Origin: CABZJG01 sp902512685
GTDB taxonomy: Bacteria; Pseudomonadota; Alphaproteobacteria; Rhodobacterales; Rhodobacteraceae
Reading direction: 5' to 3'
DNA: 64,000 nucleotides
NCBI GenBank assembly: GCA_051201605.1
Contig: CP179201.1
Location: 1,612,001 to 1,676,000 of the forward strand
The notes below the pieces were generated by a model, which saw nothing but the letters and a program-made list of their open reading frames with translations, did no database searches and was not told where the DNA came from. This document shows, piece after piece, positions 1-8,289 of this stretch; the stretch's first letter is position 1, and each line of letters opens with the position of its first letter. A program made the translations under genes and the position numbers.

Positions 1-467
1 AGGGATCTCTACATTGTGAGTGCTCTGGTATTTCTTTAAGTGCTTAAAAGCCTGTTTTCTAGTTGGGAGCTGCCAGCCTTTTTGAGGTATCTGAATCCCC
101 AAACAATCCAAACCCCTCCTTTCATGTTCATAAAAGGTAGAAGGAAGATCTAATGCAATTAGAGAGTCACAGAGCTCATCATCTGATAGCGAGGTAGCTG
201 CTCTTTTTTGTGTGACCAGATCCTTCAATAAACCTGATATCCTTAAGATAGTTAAATCATATTCATCTAATTCTTGATCCCAAGGTTTGCCTATTGCCTG
301 AAAAGCCTCTGACATCGCATTGCGGGTTTTGTTTCCCATTACCCCATCCACAGGACCGGCGTTATAACCAAGTTCATTCAGCAATCGCTGTGCTTTCGCC
401 GTTACTTCATCAGATATTGCTAAACTTGGAAGAAACAGAACTAAAAAATAAATAAAAAAGTGCGCAT
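1..467 (-). pseudogene. Secreted peptidoglycan-binding-domain protein, frameshifted and cut by the window edge
   Basis: Reading leftward, the frame that is open to the window edge encodes a PG_binding_1-like repeat (AQRLLNELGYNAGPVDGVMG, then NKTRNAM), typical of secreted or periplasmic proteins that bind the cell wall. The only sensible start is the ATG at 465-467, whose first codons (MRTF then a hydrophobic run) look like a signal peptide. That frame meets TAG after eight codons. Adding one base to either A6 run on the + strand (443-448 or 454-459) joins ATG, signal peptide and domain into one frame. It is therefore a pseudogene, a phase-variable gene or a sequencing error. The C-terminus lies outside the window. 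Confidence 0.6.
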
Positions 468-985
468 CCTTTTACCTTTTTGTAATTTTCATTTTAAAAA
501 AGACAAAGAAAAATATCATAATGATACTAATAGTTTACCTGCTAAATATGAAACTAGGTTATGTTTGATTGATTTTCAGGTAGGAAAATTCAACATCAAT
601 ATAGTACTTAAAACTTAATAATTGTGGAAATAGGTTAGGCACTAAAATAGGCAAAACATAGTAACTTATTGATATTTTATACTTATTCTTGCTTTGCAGT
701 TGTTTAGGCGCAATACCTAGGCACAGTTAGACACTTTTTCTAAGGTATTGATTCCGTGGTTCAATCTATAAATGCGAAGAAAACGATCAAACAAATCCGT
801 CTTGGATTGAGAATATATCCGGGATCAGCGCTTATGGATCCAAATAGCTTGAATTGCTAAGAGAGGGTTTCTGGCTCACCGTAACCACCAAGGAGTGGAC
901 ATGAGACAGACAACTGGAACCGGGCGAAGATCGTCCGAGAATATCTAAATAAATTTAACAGCCTAGAATTTTTGTATAACTAAAA
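468..985. other. AT-rich intergenic stretch with no recognisable gene
   Basis: About 520 bases with short stops in all frames. I see AT-rich promoter-like sequence (around 640-700) and a slightly more GC-rich patch (830-950) that may be old coding remnant, but nothing I can name. It lies downstream of the leftward NusG-like gene and upstream of the broken peptidoglycan-binding gene. Confidence 0.5.
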
Positions 986-1483
986 TCATTCGCTCAATTG
1001 AAGCTGATCGTGTGTGATTTGCATGCGCGTACGCTGCCCCATGAGGTCCATCAAAACCCAAATGCGCTGCTCTGGATCAATTGTATCAACTGTCGCTATA
1101 AAATTTGCAAACGGTCCGGTGAGTAGTTCTACACGGTCTCCCACAGAGAGCATTTTGGGGGGTAGAATTTTGCCTGCACCGTCGCACCGAAGCATCAACC
1201 CCGAGACAATTTGCAGCGGCAAGGGTTTGGGTTTGCCTTCAAAGCTTACAAGTCGCGAGACACCAATTGTGCTATTGATTGTCCGCCAGGGTGCCATCTC
1301 GGACTCTACGCTTAAAAACATGTACCCAGGGAAAAGCGGCTTGAGATCATTTACAAAGCGTGACGCTGTTCTGCGGGTGATTTCTTGCATGGGCAAGAAG
1401 GTCTCAAAGCCTTGGCGGTTTAAGTTCCGCTCAGCCAAGCGGTGGCTGTTTGGCTTGAACTGAATGAGATGCCAATGGTTCAT
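986..1483 (-). CDS. NusG/RfaH-type transcription antitermination protein
   Basis: A 165-residue specialised NusG paralogue. The N-terminal NGN domain (about residues 1-100) has the family pattern W-x-L-I-Q-F-K near the start and the LFPGYMF motif around residue 50. A KOW-type C-terminal domain follows (about 110-160, GDRVELLTGPF). Proteins of this type (RfaH, UpxY, LoaP) travel with RNA polymerase and suppress termination within long polysaccharide operons. It is encoded just upstream of, and divergent from, the EPS cluster, so a role in reading through that roughly 21-kb cluster is a fair inference. I could not find an ops-like recruitment element by eye. It has an ordinary ATG start and no obvious defects. 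Confidence 0.85.
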   Translation of the reverse strand: MNHWHLIQFKPNSHRLAERNLNRQGFETFLPMQEITRRTASRFVNDLKPLFPGYMFLSVESEMAPWRTINSTIGVSRLVSFEGKPKPLPLQIVSGLMLRCDGAGKILPPKMLSVGDRVELLTGPFANFIATVDTIDPEQRIWVLMDLMGQRTRMQITHDQLQLSE

Positions 1484-1841
1484 AAATTCTGCACCTTAAT
1501 ATTATCGCTCAATTTTGAACAAGAGTAACACAAGCTGGTAGGTTGGTAAAGTATCTTGGCTCTATGGGGTAATTCCATACCTTTCGTGTTTAGGCCAATG
1601 ATCTTGCGCATGAGATTTCCATAAGTTACTGAAATATATTAATTATAATTCACCATAAACAAGAGCGGAAAAGATCTATTTTGATGCTATATTGAGATAT
1701 TCGGGTTGAAGTATTACTGGTTTTGATCTAATCTCCAAATCTGAACAGTCATGAATAGTCTTGACCCACATCGCCAATTTGTAACACCAGAGCTCTTGGA
1801 TCGCGCCAAGCTCGGTGCGGTAGCCATTCTGGGGCGTTGTT
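1484..1841. promoter_or_regulatory. Divergent control region between the NusG-like and MarR-type genes
   Basis: About 360 bases, strongly AT-rich around 1625-1665, between two divergent regulators. A TATAAT hexamer is visible at 1644-1649 on the + strand, but I see no convincing -35 box at the usual spacing. This is the most likely place for promoters of the antiterminator gene and the EPS regulator. No RNA gene or repeat was recognised. Confidence 0.35.
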
Positions 1842-2219
1842 TTGGCTAGTCGACGCGAAGAGCAGCAGGCTGAAATACGTCTGAAAGTCATGCGGTTGAT
1901 TTCTCAGAACCCCGAAATGTCCACGCGTCAGGTTGCTGACGAAGTGGGTATCTCGAACGGCTCTGCGTACTACGTGCTGACCGCTCTCGTTGAAAAAGGC
2001 TTTGTGAAACTTGGTAACTTCAAAAGTAATCCGCGCAAGGGGCAATATGCATACCTGCTTACACCCAAAGGCATTCGCGAAAAGTCTCTCCTGACGCATA
2101 GCTTTATTGAGCGCAAGCAACAAGAATTTAAAGATCTCAAAGCGGAAATCCAAGCGCTGGAGGAAGAAGCGGGTCTTGCAGGTGAGGCAATGCCAGCGCC
2201 AAGGGTTAAAACACAATAA
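1842..2219 (+). CDS. MarR-family EPS-associated transcriptional regulator
   Basis: A 125-residue winged-helix protein. Residues about 10-75 form the DNA-binding domain (MRLISQNPEMSTRQVADEVG, then a helix-turn-helix with SNGSAYYVLTALVEKG), followed by YAYLLTPKG and a charged coiled-coil-like tail (about 85-112). This matches the small MarR_EPS group found at the head of exopolysaccharide clusters. The start is a TTG, because an in-frame TAG lies seven codons upstream and no ATG precedes the conserved domain; a GGGG at 1831-1834 could serve as ribosome-binding site. Its position before the polysaccharide genes suggests local control. Targets are unknown. Confidence 0.85.
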   Translation: MASRREEQQAEIRLKVMRLISQNPEMSTRQVADEVGISNGSAYYVLTALVEKGFVKLGNFKSNPRKGQYAYLLTPKGIREKSLLTHSFIERKQQEFKDLKAEIQALEEEAGLAGEAMPAPRVKTQ

Positions 2220-2329
2220 TGACTGACCTTATGTGTTTTAAAGCCCATGATATCCGCGGCAAAATCGGCGTGAAGATCGCTGATTTCTCGCAATTGCTTG
2301 GCGAGACAGCAGCGTGTGACATCCGATAA
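2219..2329 (+). pseudogene. N-terminal remnant of phosphomannomutase/phosphoglucomutase
   Basis: A 36-codon open frame overlapping the MarR stop (TAATG). Its first 20 residues (MTDLMCFKAHDIRGKIGVKI) match the start of CpsG/ManB-type phosphomannomutases, whose N-terminus reads C-F-K-A-Y-D-I-R-G-K. After about 20 residues the similarity fades and the frame stops, so over 90% of a normal gene of about 450 codons is missing. The toxin-antitoxin block begins soon after. I infer that an ancestral regulator-manB pair was cut by insertion or deletion. The cell would then need a phosphomannomutase elsewhere to feed ManC. Confidence 0.65.
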
Positions 2330-2453
2330 TTTAATATTGTGGAAATCCGCCCCTTTGGAGGAAACGCATTACCTTTAAGAAATTGAATTGTATTTTATTA
2401 AAAAGTATACTATACTTGGGTTTGGATAAATGGCTAATTAATTGGTGAAGGTG

Positions 2454-2696
2454 ATGCAGGAATCCAAAGTGACAGCAAAAGGTCAGACAACGCTTCCTAG
2501 AGGTGTGCGTTCAGCGCTTGGTCTGGAAGCCGGTGACACAGTGCGCTACATTGTGGAGGTTGGTCGCGTTCAAATGTTAAAGTCGAGAGATGTCCGTGAG
2601 CTAGCAGGCATGCTGCACCGCCCCGGACAGCGGACAGTCTCACTCGATGAAATGAATGAAGCGATCGCTGAAGGGGCCATCGAAAGCGCGTCATGA
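2454..2696 (+). CDS. vapB: AbrB/MazE-type antitoxin of a VapBC module
   Basis: An 80-residue swapped-hairpin AbrB-fold protein (SKVTAKGQTTLPRGVRSALG, the classic N-terminal signature, then GDTVRYIVE). Such antitoxins bind their own operator and neutralise the partner toxin through the C-terminal part (about residues 45-80). I chose the ATG at 2454 over the upstream TTG at 2442 because the conserved fold begins right after it. A GAAGG lies two bases upstream, which is tight. The stop overlaps the start of the PIN toxin (ATGA), the usual coupled arrangement. An AT-rich stretch at 2385-2440 probably carries the promoter. Confidence 0.85.
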   Translation: MQESKVTAKGQTTLPRGVRSALGLEAGDTVRYIVEVGRVQMLKSRDVRELAGMLHRPGQRTVSLDEMNEAIAEGAIESAS

Positions 2697-3097
2697 TTGC
2701 TATCGATACAAACGTATTGGTCCGCTATCTGGCACGGGACGACGATGCTCAGTTTAAACTCGCTGTTGATTTGATTGATGGCTGCACGAGCGATGAGCCG
2801 GGTTACGTATGTCGCGAAGTTATCGTAGAGTTGGTTTGGGTTCTTGAGTGCTCCTACAAATATCCACGCGAAGAAATCGCAGAGGCGCTGCTGAGCATTG
2901 TAACCGCGAGTCAGCTTTCAGTTGAAAGCGCTCAAGACATCGCCTCGATTGTGAACTTGTATCGGAAAGAAGGCTACGATTTTGCCGATCTTCTAATCCG
3001 CCAAGCGGCCTTGCGAGGTGGGAACCACATCGTAAAAACATTTGACCAAAAATTTGCAAAGCTTGACGGTGTCGAGTTGTTGGGAACGACACATTGA
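2693..3097 (+). CDS. vapC: PIN-domain ribonuclease toxin VapC
   Basis: A 134-residue PIN domain. The acidic metal-binding residues are visible as IDTNVLVRYLARDD (first Asp at residue 5), a Glu in the REVIVELVW helix, and the FADLLI and TFDQKF segments near the end. VapC toxins cleave tRNA or rRNA when the antitoxin is degraded. The gene overlaps vapB by four bases and the next ORF by four, so all are probably translated from one mRNA. Length and motifs are complete, so I see no reason to call it inactive. Confidence 0.88.
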   Translation: MIAIDTNVLVRYLARDDDAQFKLAVDLIDGCTSDEPGYVCREVIVELVWVLECSYKYPREEIAEALLSIVTASQLSVESAQDIASIVNLYRKEGYDFADLLIRQAALRGGNHIVKTFDQKFAKLDGVELLGTTH

Positions 3098-3336
3098 AAA
3101 CTCTGGGTGTTAATGAGGCGCGCGAGAAATTACCTGAATTGGTCGAGGATGTTTTATTGAATCACGAGCCAATGTTAATCTCTGGCATAAATAAAAATGC
3201 TGTCCTCGTCGCTGAAAGTGATTGGCAGGCGATGAATGAAACACTTCACTTGTTGTCGGTGCCTGGAATGCGAGACGCAATTCAAAGTAGCATGTCAGAA
3301 AATATTTTAAGCACGTCAAAAGAGTTGAAGTGGTAA
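3094..3336 (+). CDS. Phd/YefM-like antitoxin without a recognised toxin
   Basis: An 80-residue protein whose first half (MKTLGVNEAREKLPELVEDV, then EPMLISGINKNAVLVAESDW) follows the Phd/YefM antitoxin pattern: beta strand, helix, then a strand with 'vlis..dw'. The second half is short and polar. It starts at a TTG that overlaps the vapC stop, so it is coupled to the VapBC pair. No RelE/YoeB/Doc-like toxin follows, only a 41-residue ORF. It may be an orphan antitoxin left from a second module, or a third component of this one. Confidence 0.65.
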   Translation: MKTLGVNEAREKLPELVEDVLLNHEPMLISGINKNAVLVAESDWQAMNETLHLLSVPGMRDAIQSSMSENILSTSKELKW

Positions 3337-3461
3337 TGCTCTTTCCGGACCAGTCCATTGAAACATCTGCGGAACAAGTTCAAAAGCTTACGTGTTCGGA
3401 CGTTGGGGTGTTAAGGGTATTTGGGCGCGATTTTTTGGACACTATACAGAAGAAGAACTGA
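3336..3461 (+). CDS. Small coupled ORF after the antitoxin, function unknown
   Basis: A 41-residue ORF starting at an ATG that shares one base with the preceding stop (TAATG). The product begins MLFPDQSIETSAEQ and ends DFLDTIQKKN. It has no membrane segment or motif that I recognise. The tight coupling to three toxin-antitoxin-type genes suggests it is translated. It could also be a remnant of a lost toxin or of a gene cut when the module inserted. It ends ten bases before ugd. Confidence 0.35.
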   Translation: MLFPDQSIETSAEQVQKLTCSDVGVLRVFGRDFLDTIQKKN

Positions 3462-3471
3462 GACGTAGTTT

Positions 3472-4638
3472 ATGAAAATTGTCGTTGTTGGTTTGGGGTA
3501 TGTTGGGCTGTCAAATGCGGTGTTGTTGGCTCAGCATAACGAAGTCATTGGGGTTGATATTTCACAAAAGCGCGTGGATGCGCTCAATGCGCGGAAGTCC
3601 CCAATTATTGACGCTGAATTTTCCCAATATTTAGTTGAGAAGGATTTGAACCTGTTTGCGAGTACTGATTTAAAAGCCTCGCTCACTGGCGCTGACTATG
3701 TAATAGTTTCGACGCCTACCAATTATGATGAAAAGACAAACTTTTTCGACACGTCCTCGGTCGAGACAGTCATTGCAAAAGTCATTGAGAACGAACCTAG
3801 TGCGTGCATCGTTGTTAAATCTACAATACCTGTTGGCTTTATCGATGATGTGAGAGAACGATTAGCTACGGATGCAGTTATCTTTTCACCAGAGTTTTTA
3901 AGAGAAGGAAGGGCGCTGTATGATAACTTGTATCCAAGCCGGATTATCGTAGGTGAGAAATCAGAACGCGCAAAGGTATTTGCGAGACTACTCACTGAGG
4001 CTGCTGCAAAATCTGATGTAGATCAATTGTTCACTGATGCACGTGAAGCTGAGGCAATTAAGTTATTCTCGAACACATACCTTGCGATGCGCGTTGCATT
4101 CTTTAATGAACTAGACAGTTATGCACTTGCCGGCAACATGAACAGTCGTGAGATTATTGATGGTGTCTCCCTCGATCCGCGTATTGGAGATTACTACAAT
4201 AATCCATCATTTGGGTACGGTGGGTATTGTTTGCCGAAAGATACGAAACAATTGTTGGCAAACTATGATGCCGTTCCCCAAAATATTATTCGTGCGATCG
4301 TTGACGCCAATTCGACCCGTAAGGACTTCTTAGCGGATGTGATAATCAAAATGAAGCCGAAGACTGTTGGGATCTATCGTCTTGTGATGAAAGAAGGTAG
4401 TGACAATTTCCGACAGAGCTCTATCCAAGGTATAATGAAACGGATCAAGGCCAAAGGAATTGAAGTCGTCGTGTATGAGCCAGCACTCATAGAGCCCTAC
4501 TTCTTTAATTCACGCGTTGAAACAGATCTTTGTGCGTTCAAAGATAGTATGGACATCATTGTGGCAAATCGTATGGTCCCAGACCTGAAAAATGTTTCTG
4601 AAAAAGTATTTACGAGAGACTTATTCAATGAAAATTAA
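3472..4638 (+). CDS. ugd: UDP-glucose 6-dehydrogenase
   Basis: A 388-residue cytoplasmic enzyme that oxidises UDP-glucose twice with NAD+ to UDP-glucuronate. The N-terminal Rossmann fold shows GLGYVGL (residues 7-13). The catalytic cysteine lies in YGGYCLPKDTKQL at residue 253. The C-terminal UDP-binding domain carries the SSIQGIMKRIKAKG segment. The length equals that of the short E. coli-type Ugd. The gene overlaps galU by 11 bases, which fits since GalU makes its substrate. A GDP-mannose dehydrogenase is less likely given the length and the galU neighbour. Confidence 0.92.
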   Translation: MKIVVVGLGYVGLSNAVLLAQHNEVIGVDISQKRVDALNARKSPIIDAEFSQYLVEKDLNLFASTDLKASLTGADYVIVSTPTNYDEKTNFFDTSSVETVIAKVIENEPSACIVVKSTIPVGFIDDVRERLATDAVIFSPEFLREGRALYDNLYPSRIIVGEKSERAKVFARLLTEAAAKSDVDQLFTDAREAEAIKLFSNTYLAMRVAFFNELDSYALAGNMNSREIIDGVSLDPRIGDYYNNPSFGYGGYCLPKDTKQLLANYDAVPQNIIRAIVDANSTRKDFLADVIIKMKPKTVGIYRLVMKEGSDNFRQSSIQGIMKRIKAKGIEVVVYEPALIEPYFFNSRVETDLCAFKDSMDIIVANRMVPDLKNVSEKVFTRDLFNEN

Positions 4639-5449
4639 AAAAGCTGTCTTTCCCGTTGCTGGTTTTGGCACCCGCTTTCTACCTGCGACCAAGGCGATGC
4701 CGAAAGAGCTGCTGCCAATCGTTGATAAACCTTTGATCCAATACGCCGCGGAAGAGGCGATTACCGCAGGTATCGACACCCTGATTTTTGTGACGGGCCG
4801 AAATAAGCGCGCGATTGAAGATTACTTTGATGCGAACAATGAATTGGAAACCATGCTGCGCGCCAAGGGTAAAGACGCACAAGCCGATATGGTGTGCAAT
4901 ATCACTCCCGAAGGAGTGGAGTGCATATTTGTGCGTCAGGCCGAACAGTTGGGTCTGGGCCACGCGGTTTTATGTGCGGAACGCGCTGTTGGCCGTGATC
5001 CCTTTGCAGTGCTACTGGCCGATGACTTTCTGACGGATTACGAACCCGGTGTGACTGCGGATCTGGCGCAAGCATTTGCAAGCAGTGGTAAATCACAGCT
5101 TTCGGTGATGGAGGTCCATGGGCCTGATATCTCAAAATATGGCGTTGTTGTGCCGAATGGAGCTTGTGCGGGTATTGTGGGCTTGGTTGAAAAACCTGTT
5201 GCAATTGATGCACCCTCAAACTTGGCATCAATCGGACGATATGTCCTGACGCCTGATATCTTTGACACCTTGCGGGGCCTCAAGGCGGGATCAGGTGGGG
5301 AAATTCAATTGGCAGATGCGATCAACATTCATGCGCAGCAGGGATCTGTCGAAACTGTGCGCCTGAACGGACGGCGATTTGATTGTGGATCAGTGGAGGG
5401 GTATATGCAGGCATCCGCGCACGAATATGAAAAGAGACTGGTAATTTAA
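4628..5449 (+). CDS. galU: UTP-glucose-1-phosphate uridylyltransferase
   Basis: A 273-residue nucleotidyltransferase making UDP-glucose from UTP and glucose-1-phosphate. The N-terminal signature reads FPVAGFGTRFLPATKAMPKE. Further family features are VDKPLIQY, the LGLGHAV loop and the LADD metal site (around residue 125). The start is the ATG at 4628, inside the end of ugd; the longer frame from 4592 adds 12 residues with no family counterpart. Its GC content is higher than that of the sugar genes further right. It supplies UDP-glucose for Ugd and possibly for glycosyltransferases. Confidence 0.93.
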   Translation: MKIKKAVFPVAGFGTRFLPATKAMPKELLPIVDKPLIQYAAEEAITAGIDTLIFVTGRNKRAIEDYFDANNELETMLRAKGKDAQADMVCNITPEGVECIFVRQAEQLGLGHAVLCAERAVGRDPFAVLLADDFLTDYEPGVTADLAQAFASSGKSQLSVMEVHGPDISKYGVVVPNGACAGIVGLVEKPVAIDAPSNLASIGRYVLTPDIFDTLRGLKAGSGGEIQLADAINIHAQQGSVETVRLNGRRFDCGSVEGYMQASAHEYEKRLVI

Positions 5450-5450
5450 A

Positions 5451-6884
5451 ATGTTCAAGATATGTCCCGTTCTACTCGCTGGTGGTTCCGGAACTCGACT
5501 GTGGCCATTATCACGTAAATCATACCCTAAGCAGTTCTCCGATCTTGTGGGTGAAAAGACGTTGTTTCAAAGCAGTGCTGAACGTCTCACGTCATCCGAC
5601 ATCATTGAATTCGCTCCACATATTACATTAACGAACGCTGACTTCCGTTTCATCATTGGAGAACAATTGCAGGAAATTGGCATAGATCCCGGACCTATTT
5701 TGATTGAGCCGGAGGCAAAAAATACAGCCGCCGCGATATTAGCTGCAAGCATTTTTGTGCACGCAAAGGACAAGGACGCCGTTCTATTGGTTGCACCATC
5801 TGATCATGTGATCCCCGACACGGATGCTTTCCATGATGCAATCAAGGTGGGGTTAGCACATGTCCAAAATCAAAAGATGGTTACATTGGGCATCAGGCCA
5901 ACGCACCCAGAGACAGGATACGGATATTTAGAACTATCTACAGCTCCCCTAGATGAGTATGGCTCATCTGATCTCAAGACGTTTATAGAAAAACCCAAAG
6001 TGCATAATGCTAAGCAGATGGTGGAAGCTGGCCACTATCTTTGGAACGCGGGAATATTTCTATTCCGGGCGCAAGATATGATTGATGCTTTCAGAGCTTA
6101 CGAGCCCCAAACTCTCGACTTTGTCTCGCAGGCCGTTAATGAAGCCTCAATTGATTTAGGTTTCTTACGCTTGTCCAAAGAACCTTGGTCAAAACTTCAG
6201 GATATTAGTATTGACTACGCGATTATGGAAAAGGCGCAGAACTTGGTCGCGGTACCTTACTTTTCAAAATGGTCTGACTTGGGAGGGTGGGATGCAGTTT
6301 GGTCCGAGAGTAAGACCGACGCCTCGGGCAATGCAACCTCTGATACCGCGCATGCGATTGAATGCTCAAATAGTTTGCTTCGCTCTGAGAGTACTAGCCA
6401 GCAGGTTGTAGGTATCGGATTGACTGACATCATGGCGATAGCAATGCCTGATGCTGTACTTGTTGCTCCGAAAGACCGTGCGCAGGACGTCAAAAAAGCT
6501 GTAGAATTGCTCAGAGCAAAGGACATTGCACAAGCAGAGATATTTCCTAAAGATCATCGCCCTTGGGGATGGTTTGAGAGCTTGGCAATAGGGGAGCGCT
6601 TCCAAGTGAAGCGCATTTGTGTGAAGCCTGGAGCAGCGCTGAGCTTGCAAAGTCACAATCACAGGTCTGAACATTGGATTGTCGTTGAAGGTACAGCGAA
6701 AGTTACAATAGATGAAGACGTTCAGATCATAACTGAAGGCCAGTCCGTGTACGTGCCATTGGGTGCGATACATAGGATGGAAAACCCAGGTATGTTGTCC
6801 ATATTGCTGATAGAAGTGCAGATTGGAAGTTACTTGGGTGAAGACGATATCATCAGATACGAAGACGTTTATTCGAGGAGTTAA
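5451..6884 (+). CDS. manC: Mannose-1-phosphate guanylyltransferase / mannose-6-phosphate isomerase
   Basis: A 477-residue bifunctional type II enzyme. Residues about 5-290 are the GDP-mannose pyrophosphorylase domain (LLAGGSGTRLWPLSRKSYPK at the start, FIEKP near 180). The C-terminal cupin is the phosphomannose isomerase domain (LSLQSHNHRSEHWIVVEGTA, metal-binding His and Glu). It makes GDP-mannose from mannose-1-phosphate, and its isomerase half can draw on fructose-6-phosphate. The mutase linking the two steps is not intact here (see the remnant at 2219). GDP-mannose feeds Gmd/Fcl at the far end of the cluster. It follows galU by one base. Confidence 0.93.
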   Translation: MFKICPVLLAGGSGTRLWPLSRKSYPKQFSDLVGEKTLFQSSAERLTSSDIIEFAPHITLTNADFRFIIGEQLQEIGIDPGPILIEPEAKNTAAAILAASIFVHAKDKDAVLLVAPSDHVIPDTDAFHDAIKVGLAHVQNQKMVTLGIRPTHPETGYGYLELSTAPLDEYGSSDLKTFIEKPKVHNAKQMVEAGHYLWNAGIFLFRAQDMIDAFRAYEPQTLDFVSQAVNEASIDLGFLRLSKEPWSKLQDISIDYAIMEKAQNLVAVPYFSKWSDLGGWDAVWSESKTDASGNATSDTAHAIECSNSLLRSESTSQQVVGIGLTDIMAIAMPDAVLVAPKDRAQDVKKAVELLRAKDIAQAEIFPKDHRPWGWFESLAIGERFQVKRICVKPGAALSLQSHNHRSEHWIVVEGTAKVTIDEDVQIITEGQSVYVPLGAIHRMENPGMLSILLIEVQIGSYLGEDDIIRYEDVYSRS

Positions 6885-6890
6885 TAGCAG

Positions 6891-8276
6891 ATGACGGATT
6901 ATTTTGTTAAGGACATAGCTTTAGCGGATTTTGGCCGCAAGGAATTGGACATTGCGGAAACTGAAATGCCTGGATTGATGGCGCTTCGCTCTGAATACGG
7001 CGAAAGCAAGCCACTGAAAGGCGCGCGCATCGTCGGCTCGCTTCACATGACGATCCAAACAGCGGTTTTGATTGAAACATTGGTGGCGCTGGGTGCAGAT
7101 GTGCGCTGGGCGTCTTGCAACATCTTCTCAACACAGGACCACGCAGCAGCAGCCATTGCAGCAGCGAACATTCCTGTCTTTGCGATCAAAGGCCAGTCAT
7201 TGGAAGAGCATTGGGATTACGTGGATAAATCCTTCATGTTCCAAGACGGCCCAAACATGATCTTGGACGATGGCGGTGATGCGACATTGTACGTTCTACT
7301 GGGCGCACGTGCAGAAGCGGGTGAGGATATCATTCCCGTGCCACAATCCGAAGAAGAGGCCGTGATCAAGGCGCAGATTAAAAAGCGTATGGAACAATCG
7401 CCAGGTTGGTTTACAAAAACCCGCGATGCGATCAAAGGCGTATCCGAGGAAACGACAACAGGTGTTCACCGCCTGTATGAATTGGTGAAAAACGGCCAGC
7501 TACCGTTCCCTGCGATCAACGTGAACGATTCTGTTACAAAGTCCAAATTCGACAATAAGTATGGCTGTAAAGAATCCCTTGTTGACGGCATTCGTCGCGC
7601 AACTGACACGATGATGGCAGGTAAGACCGCAGTTGTCTGTGGATATGGCGACGTGGGCAAAGGCTCTGCTGCCTCACTTCGCGGTGCAGGTGCGCGTGTT
7701 AAAGTGACTGAAGTTGATCCGATCTGTGCGCTTCAGGCCGCGATGGATGGGTTTGAGGTTCTAACACTTGAAGGCGCAGTTGAGACGGCTGATATCTTTA
7801 TTACCACAACAGGCAACAAAGACGTCATTCGCATCGAACATATGCGCGTGATGAAAGACATGGCGATTGTTGGAAACATCGGTCACTTTGACAATGAAAT
7901 CCAAGTTGCCCACCTAAAGAACCACAAATGGACCAACATCAAGGACCAGGTGGACATGATCGAAATGCCATCGGGCAACCGCATCATTCTGCTGTCAGAG
8001 GGTCGTCTGCTGAACCTTGGTAACGCAACTGGTCACCCATCGTTTGTGATGTCAGCCTCGTTCACAAACCAGGTTTTGGCGCAGATTGAACTTTGGACTA
8101 AGGGTGATGAATATAACAATGATGTTTACATCCTACCAAAGCATTTGGATGAAAAGGTTGCGCGCCTGCATTTGGATCGCATCGGTGTGAAGCTCACAAC
8201 ACTTGCCAAAGACCAAGCAGACTATATCGGCGTCACACCAGAAGGCCCATTCAAGCCCGATCATTATAGATACTAA
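6891..8276 (+). CDS. ahcY: Adenosylhomocysteinase
   Basis: A 461-residue NAD-dependent enzyme splitting S-adenosylhomocysteine into adenosine and homocysteine. The first substrate domain shows SLHMTIQTAVLIETL. The NAD-binding fold shows the glycine motif VVCGYGDVGKGSA (about residues 245-257). The C-terminus ends in KPDHYRY, a family hallmark. A good GAGGAG ribosome site at 6877-6882 lies inside the end of manC. Finding it between polysaccharide genes is unusual: it removes the by-product that inhibits methyltransferases, and four of those follow downstream. No SAH or SAM riboswitch can fit, because only six bases separate it from manC. Confidence 0.95.
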   Translation: MTDYFVKDIALADFGRKELDIAETEMPGLMALRSEYGESKPLKGARIVGSLHMTIQTAVLIETLVALGADVRWASCNIFSTQDHAAAAIAAANIPVFAIKGQSLEEHWDYVDKSFMFQDGPNMILDDGGDATLYVLLGARAEAGEDIIPVPQSEEEAVIKAQIKKRMEQSPGWFTKTRDAIKGVSEETTTGVHRLYELVKNGQLPFPAINVNDSVTKSKFDNKYGCKESLVDGIRRATDTMMAGKTAVVCGYGDVGKGSAASLRGAGARVKVTEVDPICALQAAMDGFEVLTLEGAVETADIFITTTGNKDVIRIEHMRVMKDMAIVGNIGHFDNEIQVAHLKNHKWTNIKDQVDMIEMPSGNRIILLSEGRLLNLGNATGHPSFVMSASFTNQVLAQIELWTKGDEYNNDVYILPKHLDEKVARLHLDRIGVKLTTLAKDQADYIGVTPEGPFKPDHYRY

Positions 8277-8289
8277 GAAAGCATATTAC

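Noticed and set aside
1749..2216. A 155-codon leftward frame over the EPS regulator gene
   Set aside because: The MarR_EPS signature on the + strand explains this stretch; the antisense product has no domain.
6885..6890. A SAM or SAH riboswitch before ahcY/metK
   Set aside because: Only six bases separate manC from ahcY and 13 separate ahcY from metK, so no riboswitch aptamer can fit in the gaps.
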